Shown here: positions 1 through 12,769 of the stretch, piece by piece | Numbering within the stretch: the stretch's first letter is position 1 | Layout of the letters: each line of letters opens with the position of its first letter | Assembly (NCBI RefSeq): GCF_002078875.1 | Contig: NC_034414.1 | Span: 29,582,450 to 29,646,449, forward strand | Source: Numida meleagris | Taxonomy: Eukaryota; Chordata; Aves; Galliformes; Numididae | DNA length: 64,000 nt | Reading direction: 5' to 3' | Program-made: the position numbers and the translations under genes | The notes under the pieces: generated by a model | The model's input: the letters and a program-made list of their open reading frames with translations, nothing else | Told to the model about the DNA's origin: nothing | Databases searched by the model: none

Positions 1-71
1 ATTTTTTCATCTGCAGCAGGCTCGGGTTGCATTTCTTGTTCTGCAACCTTATCATGAGCTAGTAGAAGTGC
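1..71 (-). CDS. PALS1: PALS1 coding exon (residues 219-241+), cut by window edge
   Basis: The minus-strand translation begins ALLLAHDKVAEQEMQ, which is the end of the second L27 domain and the linker before the PDZ domain. It starts in phase 0 directly after a good acceptor (TTTACTGCTAG). Twenty-three whole codons and two bases are present before the window ends, so the donor and the rest of the exon are not visible. The preceding exon ends on a whole codon (Gln), which gives an uninterrupted reading frame across the junction. Confidence 0.93.
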
Positions 72-813
72 CTAGCAGTAAATGAAATAAGCTCAGTTAC
101 AGAAAGATTCTCATTTTATATTCATACAAAATAGTAAAAATCTACAAAATTCTGCAATTTGAAAACTCTTTATAATTACAGAATATTGCAAACTGACTCA
201 AGCAATAGAAAAGGTTTATCACAGCTATGTAGTTTCTACTTGCCAAAAATTTTGCTTTCAATTTTGGAAAATAATACAAAACTATTTTGAACACAAAATT
301 GTGACTATACTTATGGCTTCTCCTTCCTGAAAAGAAAGACAGACATTGTTTTACTATGTATGTGAATGAGGATACAGAAGCAAAAAAAAAAATTACTGCA
401 AGTCAAAACTACTCATGAATTCACTTCATCATTGGACAAAATTCCCTTTATGCATCCTTTGATAAGAGCGCAATAGCTCTATGTGTCAAAGAAAAAAACA
501 CAGAAAAGTAAAGTAGTTTACGTGTTGCCACTGACATTACTGATCTATTGCTACCTTGCTCATGTGAAAATTACCTTGTAATACCTGTGGAATACAACAA
601 GGGCTGAATACAATTGTGCTACACTTCAGCAGTTTGCATTATGTGCCAGAAATTGGTAGCTGTTCATCTTAGAGAAATATAAGAGATCCGCACAGAGATC
701 AAGAATTACATCCATCCCTGCTCAGTCAGTCCAGCAATTTGCAAGAAATAAAACACGCTCAAAACAGTGTCAGGACATATGTCCCATAAATTAGAAATCC
801 CATTTTGTTTTAC
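72..813 (-). other. PALS1: PALS1 intron between exons at 814-891 and 1-71
   Basis: This is a 742-bp intron with donor CAG|GTAAAAC and acceptor CTGCTAG|GCA on the minus strand. It is AT-rich and unique. I see no repeat or RNA gene in it. Confidence 0.85.
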
Positions 814-891
814 CTGCATGTGAGGGGCATTCAGCAAGGCATTAAGTTCCTGCCCATCCTTGTGGTGACTGGGTTTCAAAACACTCTGTAC
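814..891 (-). CDS. PALS1: PALS1 coding exon (residues 193-218)
   Basis: This 78-nt, phase 0-0 exon encodes [20 protein letters not shown] and then NAPHMQ. The sequence is in the second L27 domain (L27C), which in PALS1 binds LIN7. The acceptor is TTTCTTTTCAG|GTACAG and the donor is ATGCAG|GTAAAA. Because its length is a multiple of three, skipping this exon would keep the frame but break the L27C helix bundle. Compared with the mammalian protein as I remember it, the substitutions are few and conservative. Confidence 0.95.
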
Positions 892-3800
892 CTGAAAAGA
901 AATGAAGTAAAACAGCTCTAACTCTACCCAGTGGTTTATCAATCCTCCTTCTCCAACTGAATCAGAAAACCCAAACTGCAATTATTCATGTTACTGAAAG
1001 TAAAATATGTGCACATAACTGTTATACTGACATACTGAGCCTGGACTTGTACACATTAGGAAAGCGTGCAGCGAGACCACAGGACAACTCCAGCATGATG
1101 TGCTTCCATGATTTTCAATCAAATGCAAGCTGGTATCCAGTATATCACATGGATTTCTCAGAAACTAGCAATGAGCTCAGCTACCACAAGAGATGTACAC
1201 AAAGAAGTTAAGCTCAAGAAAGGAACCTGACAGCGTAATTAGCCACAATGTAGCCTACTACACAAATATGCCACATCTTTCAAAATGGACTAGTCTCTCA
1301 CTAACGTGACCAGACTTCCTTTTCCTTAAAAGCAGATGGTTTATTTTTAACCCAGTATTTCTACCAGCAGCAAGACCGAAGATTCCAAGACAGGTTTTGC
1401 AGCACTTGCTGGAACATCTGCCTCAGAAACTCTTAAGAGTCAAAACTTCAAAAGACCAACATCTCAGCAAACCAGTTTTCCTCAGGTATTTTTTACGTCA
1501 GTTTTTTTTTCCCCTCCCCAAAGAAACAGAATAATCCACAGTAAGACAACAACTGTTCTTGCTCAAGCAGCTTTTGTTGCCAAAAAAGGTTTGCATTCCT
1601 GTTCAGTTAAACAGGCCTTGCCATCATCTCTTAAATACAGAAAATCCCTGTATGCTTTAAAGGAAAGTCAGGAGCAGGGAATTCCCCTTTATCTAAAGGC
1701 AAGGTTGAAGAAGATACTTTCCATAGTCATTATCTTCAGGCCTAATCTGTACCAAAGTCCAAAAGCACTAATGAAGCCGGAGGCATCAAGAGTAGATTAT
1801 ACGTAACAGCAGCTTCCTGTAAGATGGAAAACATTCTTTGCTCCCAAGAGTTTTTTACTCTTAAGGATGAAAAATGTGACATAAAAAAAAAATCAAGAAC
1901 TAACTTTAAGAACTAATTTAGATACCATAGAGAACAGAAGGAATTCAGCTTCACATCAGCTTGACCTAAGTCATTTCTCTGCAGCTGCCAGGAAGCTATT
2001 ATCCCCAGTTCGAAGTCCTGCAAGCAAGACATTTTGAACATGTGGCCAGAGGCTGAGCATTAGACAGAGGAAAAGATGTACTACATATGTCTGCAATTAT
2101 TATTACATCTCAGAACCAAATCTGCACAGCTTTGTGAATTTATACAACAAATATTTAGCATAAGAACAATCCTAAACTATATATCATTTAAAGTAACATT
2201 TTGCGAGTTGCTACATGATGCACAGATAAACAGCCTGAAATAAAGGCACACAATAACAATAAGGCATATATACACTTAGATGTCAAGAACACCATCTTCC
2301 CTCCTCCTTTATTTTTCCATGCCTTGTAACTTGGCCCAACCAGTCAGCCATTCTCTGCGCAACATCCTTTATTGCAGCTGATTTTCCTACTTGAATAATT
2401 ACATTATTAAACAACTCCTCCACCCCTTTCCTAAGGAAAAGAAAAATGCATTATTTATTTAATATAATAGTTGAAGCATTACGAAAGCTTCAGTCTGCTA
2501 TGTGCAACACTTATTACACCGGTATTGCTGTATGTCAGATTGCTTTGTTATTTAAGGTAAAGAATTCCATGTCTTACCAGGTGAAGGAATCTGAATCTAG
2601 GCTGACTTTCCAGAAGTGACACACCACAGACAGTACAAGCATTCCATACTAAGCATGTGGCAATAATATTATTTTCTTAACCCTTCAGTCCAGTTTTTAT
2701 GGTTAGTTACATTAACTTGAGCTCAAACAGCTCAAAAAAAAAATTAATCTATTAATATGGTTTCATTATAAAAGCCACAATTTGGAGGCACACTGTGAGG
2801 CACCTACCAGAGGGCACACACTGGAGTGATACTGACCATTCAGAATACAATCACATCTGCAAACCCATGTTGCAGCTTATGGAAATGAGCAGGAACACTG
2901 GGGGCCATGTACATCCACATTCTAAAGAATTTATACTGAAAGTTACAAATGTGCCTGATCTAATTTAATTTGCTTACACTTTCTGAAGTGAACAGCATCA
3001 GGTATTTAGAAACAGTTTATATAAATTGAGTCTGTTGAGTATATTTAATAGCAAGAACATATTCAAGGTATCTGAAATGTGGTGTTGCAAGCCAAAATTA
3101 CCAACTGTCTTATATGCTGCATCAAATATTCTCACAAGGTCAAGATTCAGACCATGTTCCCATAATCCTTACCTCTATTTTGGTCAAATTTAAATGAATT
3201 AAAAATGAGTTTAATTACACTTGATATTTACTGGCTATTTTTGTTTAAGAGATGGACTACACAACATTTTATGGAGATTAGCTCACTAAAATGAATTCCT
3301 TAAACCTAAATGCTCCATTCCACCTTTTTAATTCAATAAAAGTTTATTAACAATGAGAGTAAAGAAAAATCCTGAGTTGCTGGAATCTGCTTACCAGAAT
3401 CAATGAGAAAAGTACAAATGCACTAATGTGAAGAATTCCTTCAAGAGGACTAGAAAATAAGTATGTCTCATTCCACTTGTGTTGTTAAGTTCAAAAAAAT
3501 CAAAGGGAAAAAATTTTCCCAACACACTGCTCAAATACATTATTTTATATAAATAGGTAAACTTTTAAGAGTAAATGAAAACAGATACTTGAATTAAGTT
3601 CAGTGTGACAAATGAAAATCCCCCTAACTACACCTCAGAAAAGGTGTTTAATTTATATTAAATCTTTCCTTTTTCTTTTTAAGCAGAGAAGATAATTTCT
3701 GTTGCAACTGTCTTTTTATGTTAGAGCTACAGATGCATGAGCTCTAGAATAGGTTCTCTTCTACACCATAAAGCCTCCAACAGAATAGAGTTTGTAGCTT

Positions 3801-6302
3801 CAATCTGGGACACACACTACAAAACAGTTTCAGAGTACTACACTGTCACTGATGACCTGTGCACTGAAATATGCACATTAGCATTACCTGTCATTTAAAA
3901 TTAATGCTATGCATGTATATACTGTTTTTCTTTCCTGTAATGTTTTGTATCATCAAGATGTTATCAGTTGTTCAGACTTTTCCAAGTGTCTTTTTAAAGA
4001 CACCTTGAAGTAGGTAATGCTCTGGGAGGATGAAAGAACTGCTTTCTGGGGGAGCTTCCCAAGCCTACATTTAGAGGTGGGAAAAGCAAAAGGCACAGAA
4101 AAAAAGCTACAAAAAATGTGGCATGTTGGTGGTGTATGCATGGAAAATGACTTTTCTTGAAGCAAAAAATCATTTCCTCATTAAGGAATAACAGATCTGC
4201 AAAATGAGCATAAGATCTTCTGTTCAAACAAGACTAGGAAATACAGAATGACGTGAACAGAGGCTTCAGGCTTTTCCTCTCAAGACACTTTTGTTGGTCA
4301 CAGGAATATTTGTCCTGAATTTCCAGCTTAATCATTTCAGGATGCTATTTAACATATTGCAAAATATAATTTGCTTAAATAAATCAGAAGCTGAATCTAG
4401 ATTACATCTGAAAATGAGCACAGATGTATGCAATTTATTCCCCTTGAGAAATTTCAAGGCTGCAACGACACAGACAGGGAATGAAGCATCAAAATGGAAG
4501 CAGGAATAAATCATCTTTTACGTAATAGTCTTCCAGGTGATGACAAAATTCCATTAGATAAACAAAACATTTAATTCTTAAATGCCTTTATGTATTACTG
4601 CTAAGACACCGAACCGGCTTTGCATTGTCTTCTGATCTTAGGATTTATGAAACTACCTGAAAAAAAACAGAGGAATGTGCTGAGAATGTGGGAATTAGGG
4701 AAGACAGCCGGGAGGACTATTAACATTTGAAAACTGACCTGTAGTTTTCCCTATATTGATAAAGCTTTGCTATTCCACTACAGATGACAACAGAAGATTC
4801 TGTCTTGCAGAGTAATTTAGAGTTGGAAGGCATACATTCCTCCTGGAAACTTCCATTAAGCACCAAATAAAAGGATATCATCCATGAAGGAGAGGGGTGG
4901 GGGGAAACCAACCACATTTCTTAAGATATTAATCTTTAACATTCTATATATACATAGACATTTAAAAACTCTGACTCGCATCTGAGTGAAAATGCAAACT
5001 AGGTCTATAGGTAAGATGTGTGTATTAAAAACAGAAGCTAACTTGGAAGGTTCCTCCTGATTCAGACAAAGCCTAGTGAGCATCCTGGAGCAGCCCAGAG
5101 GCAAACTAGACACAAGCTCACAGAAAAAATACTGCCACTTGGTCTTGGTGCAATATTACTTACGAGCCTAATCAGGAGAATCTTGAGCTGCAGATTAGTC
5201 AGCAAACAGTGCCTTTGGAGAATGTTTTAGTGACATCTCTCAAGAATCAGTAATTTATACTGCAAAAGAGCTCTAAGATTGCTACAACATTGTTTTCTTT
5301 GACTTGCAAGGTCAAGAAAACCAGACACTAAGAAAATCATCTTGCTGCCAAGTTGAAATGGAAGTGATGCATCTCTGAGCAATTAGAGAACACAAGCATA
5401 CTGGCTTATGAGTGCATGTGAGCCAGGTCTGAGCAGGTGCACTTACCCTGCCTGGAGAGCTGGCCTTCCTGAAAACAACCTGTTGCACTTGTGCTGATAC
5501 TCATTTTGTTCTCTGCAACTTTCTATCTGATGCATTTCCCATGACTTGCTTCTACTGCTTATAACTCTATTATAAACAGGTATTGATCATCTACATTCAA
5601 ATGAATAAGACTCAAAGAAAATAGTTAACTTAGCTAAAATGGTAACAGTATTTCAGACACTTAAGATCTCACTGGAAATACGGAAGTTTTAAATCTTACT
5701 AAAGTAGATTTCTAAAAGCACAGTTTAATAACTTCTAAAAGACATACTTGGTCCTTTAAGAGAGCTGTCATGTCAGAAAAAAACAAATGTAATCTGACAA
5801 TCACAGCAGTAATCAAAACATAGAAATAAAATATTAAAGCAACTGCTGCTCACTTTAAAGCAAAATGCTCGTTTCCAGTACAGCTGTATTTTCAGAGCTG
5901 CCTCCAAATTCAAGAACCGGGGCTCGACTTGGAGGAAACTCACAATAACAGACAACTGCAATGCAATTCCTAATGCTTGGAATAAAGAATACCGAATGTG
6001 AAAAGTTAGAAAAAGGAGCAGTTAGGAAAATCTATGTTTAAATATAATACCTTTCCTATTACGTAACTACTCACACCAAAAAGGGAATTCTTATCCCCAA
6101 AATATTCTTCCAGTTACTGTTTTCCCAGACATGTGGGAAAACTGGATACAGCAATCAGTGACTGCTGGAACCCACTTCCTGTTTAACATGCAGCAACTCA
6201 GGCAAGTTCGCCAAGTACACATTTCAGCAACAGCTATGATTATATGCTTCATATATATACGTATACATACATACATATCACAGAGATGCATACTGTACGT
6301 AC
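892..6302 (-). other. PALS1: PALS1 intron between exons at 6303-6511 and 814-891
   Basis: This 5.4-kb intron is AT-rich and mostly unique. The minus-strand donor is GAG|GTACGTACAG and the acceptor is TTTCTTTTCAG. I recognise no transposon copies. An alternating AT/AC stretch (ATATATACGTATACATAC) lies at about 6250-6277, just inside the donor. No reading frame here looks coding. Confidence 0.8.
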
Positions 6303-6511
6303 CTCTTGTGCTAGTTCTTGTGCATTGGAGATGAGAGGATATGGAGGGCTGGCTTTGTTCATGTGCACTGTAACTGCATTGTGTATCTTAAATGCATTCT
6401 GAAAATCAGTATTTTGAACAAGCTGTAAGATGAGAGAGATATCCTCTTGGCTCTGAGGGTCTACCAAAATGTGCTGGATATGCCTTAGGGAAGTTAACAG
6501 TTCTTCCACTT
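6303..6511 (-). CDS. PALS1: PALS1 coding exon (residues 123-192, L27 region)
   Basis: This 209-nt exon encodes [20 protein letters not shown] followed by the [12 protein letters not shown] helix and a [16 protein letters not shown] stretch. It is the first L27 domain (L27N, the PATJ-binding heterodimerisation unit in PALS1) and the start of L27C. It begins in phase 1: the last G of the start-codon exon plus AA makes Glu. It ends in phase 0 at GAG|GTACGTACAG. The acceptor is ACTTCCTACTAG|AAGTGG. The family match is strong across the whole exon, with no stop or frameshift. Confidence 0.96.
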
Positions 6512-9500
6512 CTAGTAGGAAGTAAAACAAAACCAAGACACAAGTTAAGAATTGATAATGTTGTAATGTTTCCATTAAGAGTTTTTACAAAAAATTTTTT
6601 GCCATTCAGTTTTTAAATCAGCAGTAATGTGTGCAAATGTATTACTTAGCCATTATTCTCTCATGTTTATCATCGGAACACATTAGAATCAAAACAAGGA
6701 CCACAAGCCAGTATAAGAAAAAGCAGCAAACGAGCTGATATATGGTTCAAAATTGAATTTCAAACAATAAGAGCACTAGTTCTCTGAAGGAAATCGCTGA
6801 TACGTAAACAATTCAATAACTACAGCTCACATATAACTAAATGTTGAAGAGGAACTATTCTGCTATACGGAATCAACTGCTTTGCTAAACTAATCTTGAT
6901 TCACTGTATACTAAATTATTTAAATACAGTCGCCACGCATATATATGATGTATTGGTTACTTATAAAATGAGTGATTGATAAGTAAATGACACTGAATTT
7001 TTAAGCTCAAAATTATGCTCTGTCTTAGCAGTTTAAAAATAACATGGTAAGAAGAAGAAAAAAAGATTATTATACACATGGAAGTCTTCTGCTCTAAAAG
7101 CAATTCCACATCTTTTACCTATCAGATTACAAGTTCTACTTGGACCATAAAATATCTCAACATTTTAATAGCTGCTTTCTACATCTTTGTAGAATACTAT
7201 ACAAACTATGTTCTTGAGCTTCAAAAATGAATATAATGCTTTAAGGGCACGTTATGAAGCTTGTCAACAAATTCATGTTTTTAAAACCAATTTTCAGCAT
7301 TTCTGCAAAGTATGACAATTTGCAACATTAAGTACTTGAGAAAATACATTAAATAAGGTATATGAAGCATATTAAGTATCTGTATAAACACAGGTAAGAA
7401 ATCCCCCCAGCAGATCAAAAAGTAGCAGGTATTCTGAGCCTGAAAATAAGACTTTTTCCTCACACATTATCTGAAAAGTTAAACTTTCAACTGCCAACCA
7501 GCCTATCGTGGCTGAACAGTCATCATTTACTTGAATAAATTCAAATAAGTCAGAACTCTGATTTTTTTTTAATGATCAACAAATAAAATCTCAAAATCTG
7601 AAACTGTCAGCTGATATTAATCTCACTTACCAGTATCAAATTATCAGCTTTAAAATTTTTTATCACAGACTTCATTCATTTACTGTGAGCTAACTGAATG
7701 ACATTAAAATAGGAATCAAGATGCCAGCCAAGACATACTTTTACAAGAAAAATCACAGTACATTTGGATCACTAACATGAACACTTTGACAAGGATTTCT
7801 TTGCCTATTTTAGCCTCAAACCCATCAGTACACTGAACACAAGACTAGACTCAAACCAAACTTTCTGAGCATTAATATTAAAATGGCTCATCAAGGGGCA
7901 CAAGAAACCTGTAAAGCCCAAGAAAATATGCCGTCACACATGCTTGAAAGTTTTTAATTTCAAAGTGCACATTAATGTTTTCAATTTTGAGTTCACAAGT
8001 CAGTCTTCTTTATAATAAAAAGGAAAGAAATAATCCCAAGGACAATTAAAAAAACCACATCCTAAAAGCATTCCACAGTTATGTAAAAAACATCCTACCC
8101 ACCAAAGGCTTTTTTCTATAACCTCCAGGAAAACAAAGGGCAGTAAGAAGCTGTACTGAAAGCTCAGATAGAAGCAGGGCAGGATATTCTATGAGGGAAA
8201 CACAGTACAGCTCAGAGGAGTAATTAAGGCCAACATCTTACTGCAGAAATGTGTACAAAATCTACAGCCCATCACACAGGGAAATGCTGTTTGGGTTGGA
8301 AGTTAAAGAACACCTACTAGGCAAGAATATTTGCTAAATAGGATGCGGTAATCTGGCAGATTTCTTGCCTAGTGGAGTATGCAAGTTATCTCAGCAACCT
8401 TTTCTCCTGAGACTGAAGAGTACTGCTTCCAAGTATTAAAAAAATAAAATAAAAAAGATGTGGAAAACAGCCAGATGTTCAAGTTCCTATTAGTGCCTGC
8501 TCAGTTAAGCATCAGTTGAAAATTCAGTTGTTACTGTTACTAGGCTCAAAGAAATGAGGCATTAGAAAACTCAACTTCTTTATAATACTCCTTAAACATT
8601 AATGGTTTTATTCAATTACTTCTGAATTCTCTAACCCACTTAAATGCCTGAGAATTCAAGTACACATATACCTTCTAATGTACATTCCATATAAGATATA
8701 AATGGATACAGACTGATAAACGTCTATTGTACAGCTATAGTAAAAAAAAAATTACTCTTCTTAGCTGCCTCTACACATTCTCTCCTCAGTGCTTTCCTAG
8801 TTCCTTCTATCTTGCCCTTCCTTGCAAATCTACCACAGTACTCTCTTCACCAACTAATTTCCCTGTATGCTCAATCTTCATCTGTACTGGATGTAGAAGA
8901 CCAATCTCATACGACACTCCTCCCAGGAACAGCAAAAGCTCCAAAGGCATAAAAGCTAGCAAGCCATTCTAGGTCCCTGCTCATGAATTCTAAGTCACAG
9001 ATTATATTTCTGAGGGGTTTTTTGTTGTTGCTTTTAAATGCCAGGTAGCAAGACTATCTCTAGACATCCCCTATTTAAAGGGTCGCACAGAAGAAAGCAT
9101 TTCATTAAACAACTAACATCTTGCATTTACTCACAGAAAAAGTCAAGGTTCTTTGGCAGAAAAAGTCCCTTTTATACCGCAGATCAATTACCCATCAACT
9201 GTTTTTTTAATTTCAACTCTCCCTTTTCAAGAAGCGTTGCAGTCTTTTCCCATTAGCCCAAGAAATGGTTGGAATGCGACACAGCACTGCGCGATACACC
9301 TATTAATCAAAAGGACTGCCAGAAAAAAACACGCAGCTGCAGGGGAGGACCCATGGTCACTGCTTAACACATTGGATCAGAAAAAGAGCAAGAAAAAAAT
9401 TGCTGCAGTTGATCATTTCAAACAAAAAGGTACAAGCAGCAAACTTAAGAGCATATAATTGGCTTTATTATATATTACCACCAATATCTTAAGTCTTCGG

Positions 9501-10560
9501 TTCTTTATAGATCTCTTTAGAGTACTCCATATGCTACTGCTAGCACTCTAATGCCTCATATTCTACTTTAATAACAGGGCTAAGAAAACTACTGTTTTAC
9601 GCAAAACTATTTATAAACAGAAATTAACTTTTAGAAAACAAATTTTACGTTTTACACTTTCCAACTAGGTTTTGCCCAAGGAGTAAAAAGAAAAAAAAAT
9701 AGGCAGCTTTTCCCCACAAAAGAAAAGAACAAAATAGTTTTTGCTGTAGCCACAAAAGGTTTCCTTACATGAAATGTCAGCTACTTATTTAATTAAATTA
9801 GGAGAACAAACAGCAGGGTACAAAATAATTTCTGCATTTAAGAGAAATACATTGCTATGAACAAGCTTGTTAAATACTTAAGCAATGAGCATGTTCTAGG
9901 TGCTCAGAAAGGTATTTCCACTCTGTCAGCTGTCTAAATCATGTCCTGTTTTGATAATAAACATGCCCTTTAAAACTGTTTTGATTAAGAGTGCTATTTT
10001 ACCTATATAAACAAAATCCAATTTGCTTGATTTTTTAATTGTTAAGATGAAAAGATCGAAGGCTTGGCAAAGAAATACCAAATGAGACATTAGCATGTAT
10101 GGAATGCTATTCTAAAAACTAAAAATCTAGATAATATGTATTTTTAACCCTATTTTTAGCAGCAATTCTATGGCTTAGACAATAAAGCAAAGCTAAAATC
10201 CATGTTTTTTAAAAAAATGCAACAACAGCAGTTTAACAACTTTGTAATTCACTAGCACTACTTGAGAGTTCTGCTAACAAAGCTTAGTAGTGTATCAAGG
10301 TGAAAATTCAGGAGACAGAAGCAGTATGCTTCAGAAATTCAAACTAAGCATGAAACATTTCACATGCTTATAAGTTTGTACAAAAAACCCAACAAAGTCA
10401 TGGGCTAGCACATTTTTTTAGAGATCAAGAAGCTGTACATATTAACTTTAAAAATTGCAGCCTCTCCAGTTCATTAAAAAAACAGAAGTACTAACTAAAA
10501 TGGACTCCAATCCGTTTCATGATATTCTTTATATGTATATACATTCATGAGGTAACTTCA

Positions 10561-10728
10561 CCAGCTCTTGATGAGAGTCAGGAACAGGCAGCTTCATTTC
10601 AAATTGAGCAGAAATGTCAGATGTTAGAAAGATTAATCCAGAAGCTGGAAACAAAGGGCATGCTTAAGAGCAGAGGAAAAAAATTAGAAGAGGCCAAATT
10701 ACCTGGAGAAGTGCTCTGTAAAATTTAA
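10561..10728 (+). other. unexplained coiled-coil-like ORF, antisense within PALS1 intron
   Basis: I do not recognise this reading frame. It lies on the plus strand, opposite to PALS1. From about 10561 it reads as a charged, helix-prone peptide (SFQIEQKCQMLERLIQKLE, then a KSRGKKLEEAK tail) ending in TAA at 10726-10728. Hydrophobic positions are roughly heptad-spaced. The 14 residues before it are hydrophobic and look intronic. No clear acceptor, poly(A) signal or paralogous structure could be found. It may be an old retrocopy fragment, a terminal exon of an unknown antisense gene, or chance. Confidence 0.2.
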
Positions 10729-11044
10729 AATTTTGACTCAGTTTGACTGCATTCGTGGCTGAAAAAGATTTTTTATGGACTACATAGGTTACAAGATTAC
10801 AGCATTTGAAGTTCAACATTTTCTTCCTTAAAGTGTTCAGCAGCTTGACTTGACAGCTGACTGCAATCCAATGCCCACTCTTAGGAGTGCTGAACAATAA
10901 CAAATCCTCACCTCCTAAAATCTTAGCCTGGTTCATCCAAATGGTTACCGTACTACTGTTCTTTCCTTGTCAAACATGATTATCTCTGTCAATATTACAT
11001 CGGGATTCCTCTTGACCAAAAAGCCCTAATTCAACTCCCCAGTG

Positions 11045-11330
11045 CATAGAATCACACAGTCACAGAATGGCTTGGGTTGGAAGGGACCTTTAAGATCATC
11101 TAGTTCCAACCCCGCTGCTATAGGCAGGGACACCTCTCTCTAGACCAGGATGCTCAAAGCCCCATCCAGCCTGGCCTTGAACACCTCCAGGTAGGGGGCA
11201 TTCATAACCTCGCTGGGCAACCTGTTCCAGTGTCTCACCACCCTCACAGTAAAGAATTTCTTCCTAATATCTAGTCTAAATCTACCCTCTTCCAGTTTAA
11301 AGCCATTTCCCCTTGTCCTGTTGCATACAT
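11045..11330 (-). mobile_element. CR1 LINE, 3' end fragment
   Basis: On the plus strand the segment reads as the reverse complement of a CR1 tail: CACAGAATGGCTTGGGTTGG, AAGGGACCTTTAAGATCATC, then the conserved 3'-UTR and the end of the reverse-transcriptase ORF (CCTGTTCCAGTGTCTCACCA). It is truncated at the 5' end near 11325, as is usual for CR1. It is inserted in the same orientation as PALS1 transcription. Confidence 0.92.
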
Positions 11331-12255
11331 AGATGTATAATAAATTAGTCTAATTACAGTGCTTCATCTTCAAAAGGCTCCAGCCTTTCTAGCTCAAAGA
11401 ACAGACCATGCACATTCACCAAGCTAGTGAATATTTCTGCTGTGCGTGACTTTAGACATTTATTTTAAAATAAAGATATCTTTCAAAGCATTAAGGATCT
11501 TAGAACAGGTACAGATTTAGAAGTCTGAACTCTCAGAAGTCTGACTCCCAGAAGTTTGCTCCAGTGACAACACTTCATTTTAGATGACTAGATGCTTATA
11601 TTTGCAGAAGAAAGGTTAGAAACTTTTTCTATAGAAGTGTAGTTAAAGCAACAAAAGCTATGAAATTAAGGATTTCAGAATGTATTTCTACAAAAACTAC
11701 TAGCATTAGAAATATTTGCATCAAAATCTTTATATTAACAGTCAAAGCAAGCAGCTCTTCATTGTCAGTGTCAACACTTCAAGGAAAAATGTAAATGATA
11801 TTAGGTGACAACTGAAAACACAAGACAACCAGAACAAGAAAAAAAAACAGACACGCTTCACTACAAAATATTAAAAACCCTAGCATTTTTTTTTTAGCGT
11901 TTTGTTTTAGATGGCATTGCTTACTTTGGCGTGTGCTTCACCAAACAATAAAATTTGGGAGCAGATACATGGTTTTCCCCACCCTACAGGGATGGAGACA
12001 TCCAATTAATCCAACGGTACTCTACAATTTGTTTAAGTGCCCCCCAGAAGGATTAGTTTTGGGAAGTTTTTTGCTGGGGCATATACTGATTCTTGGCTAA
12101 ATGAAGAAAACTACAAATCCAAAGGACGAGAAGTCTTGAGACCTAGAGTAGGAAGAATTATCTAAACCACGTTCTCAGTGACAAAGAAGAACATCAATAT
12201 TCAAATCAATATATTTTTTTCCATTAACCTGTTCATAATTTCCATTGACACCTAC

Positions 12256-12622
12256 CTAGTGTCTTCACAGTATAATGAGGACTCTCCAAAACAATCCCTT
12301 CTTCTGTGTCAAATATTGGATTGTCTATTCCAGTTTTTGGAGGAATTTGTGCTAATTTCTTAAGCCTCATGGAAGCAGTAAGGTCCAATTCCTGTTTCTT
12401 CCCCTCTTCCTCCCGTCTGCGCCTTATGTCCTCCTGCTGCTGACGGATTCGCTCCAGCTGAGCGCTCCGCCGCATGGGCATCATCCTGGAGCCCAAGTCT
12501 CCAGGGCAATCGACAGCCATTTCTCGGTGCTTCTGAGGTTCCTCAGGAGATGCAAGATCCACATTTTTTGCTTCACTATCAGAATCTTCTGCGATGTGCC
12601 CGTTCATATGAGAAGTTGTCAT
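12256..12622 (-). CDS. PALS1: PALS1 start-codon exon, coding part (residues 1-122)
   Basis: The ATG at 12620-12622 opens [20 protein letters not shown], the typical PALS1 N-terminus. An in-frame TAA lies five codons upstream, so the start is fixed, and -3 is A (ACC ATG A). The exon encodes the disordered N-terminal region. This includes EMAVDCPGD, where Val37 and Asp38 are at the positions reported as needed for PAR6 binding. A basic, Gln/Glu/Arg-rich helix ([20 protein letters not shown]) and the [16 protein letters not shown] segment follow. It ends in phase 1 at CTAG|GTAGGTG. Nothing is truncated or frameshifted. Confidence 0.97.
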
Positions 12623-12769
12623 GGTTAAGTGTAATTAGGCCTATTCTCTTCAAATAGAAATGCTGCTATTAGGCCAGTTTTCGTTATGTTGCTGTGTAAA
12701 ATCCATTATAACTTCAAAAATATATCCCTTCCATCACAAGGCAGCTGAAGGAGCATCCAGGATGAAAAT
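12623..12769 (-). promoter_or_regulatory. PALS1: PALS1 5' leader in the start-codon exon, with three short upstream ORFs
   Basis: The likely acceptor of this exon is CTTTCATTAG|ATTTTC, placing the exon start near 12769. The leader holds three ATG-initiated ORFs. uORF1 at 12706-12756 has 16 codons and a TAA. A 6-codon uORF (ATGGAAGGG to TGA) overlaps it in another frame. uORF3 at 12650-12706 has 18 codons and a TGA. The stop of uORF1 and the ATG of uORF3 overlap as TAATG. uORF3 ends 27 nt before the PALS1 ATG. All end before the main start, a layout compatible with reinitiation. The acceptor itself is inferred. Confidence 0.6.

Larger units (their letters stand above)
6512..12255 (-). other. 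PALS1: PALS1 intron between the start-codon exon and the L27 exon
   Basis: This 5.7-kb intron runs from donor CTAG|GTAGGTG to acceptor TTCCTACTAG. It is AT-rich and contains one CR1 3' fragment (11045-11330) and a plus-strand coiled-coil-like reading frame (10561-10728), each listed separately. I see nothing else recognisable. Confidence 0.8.
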
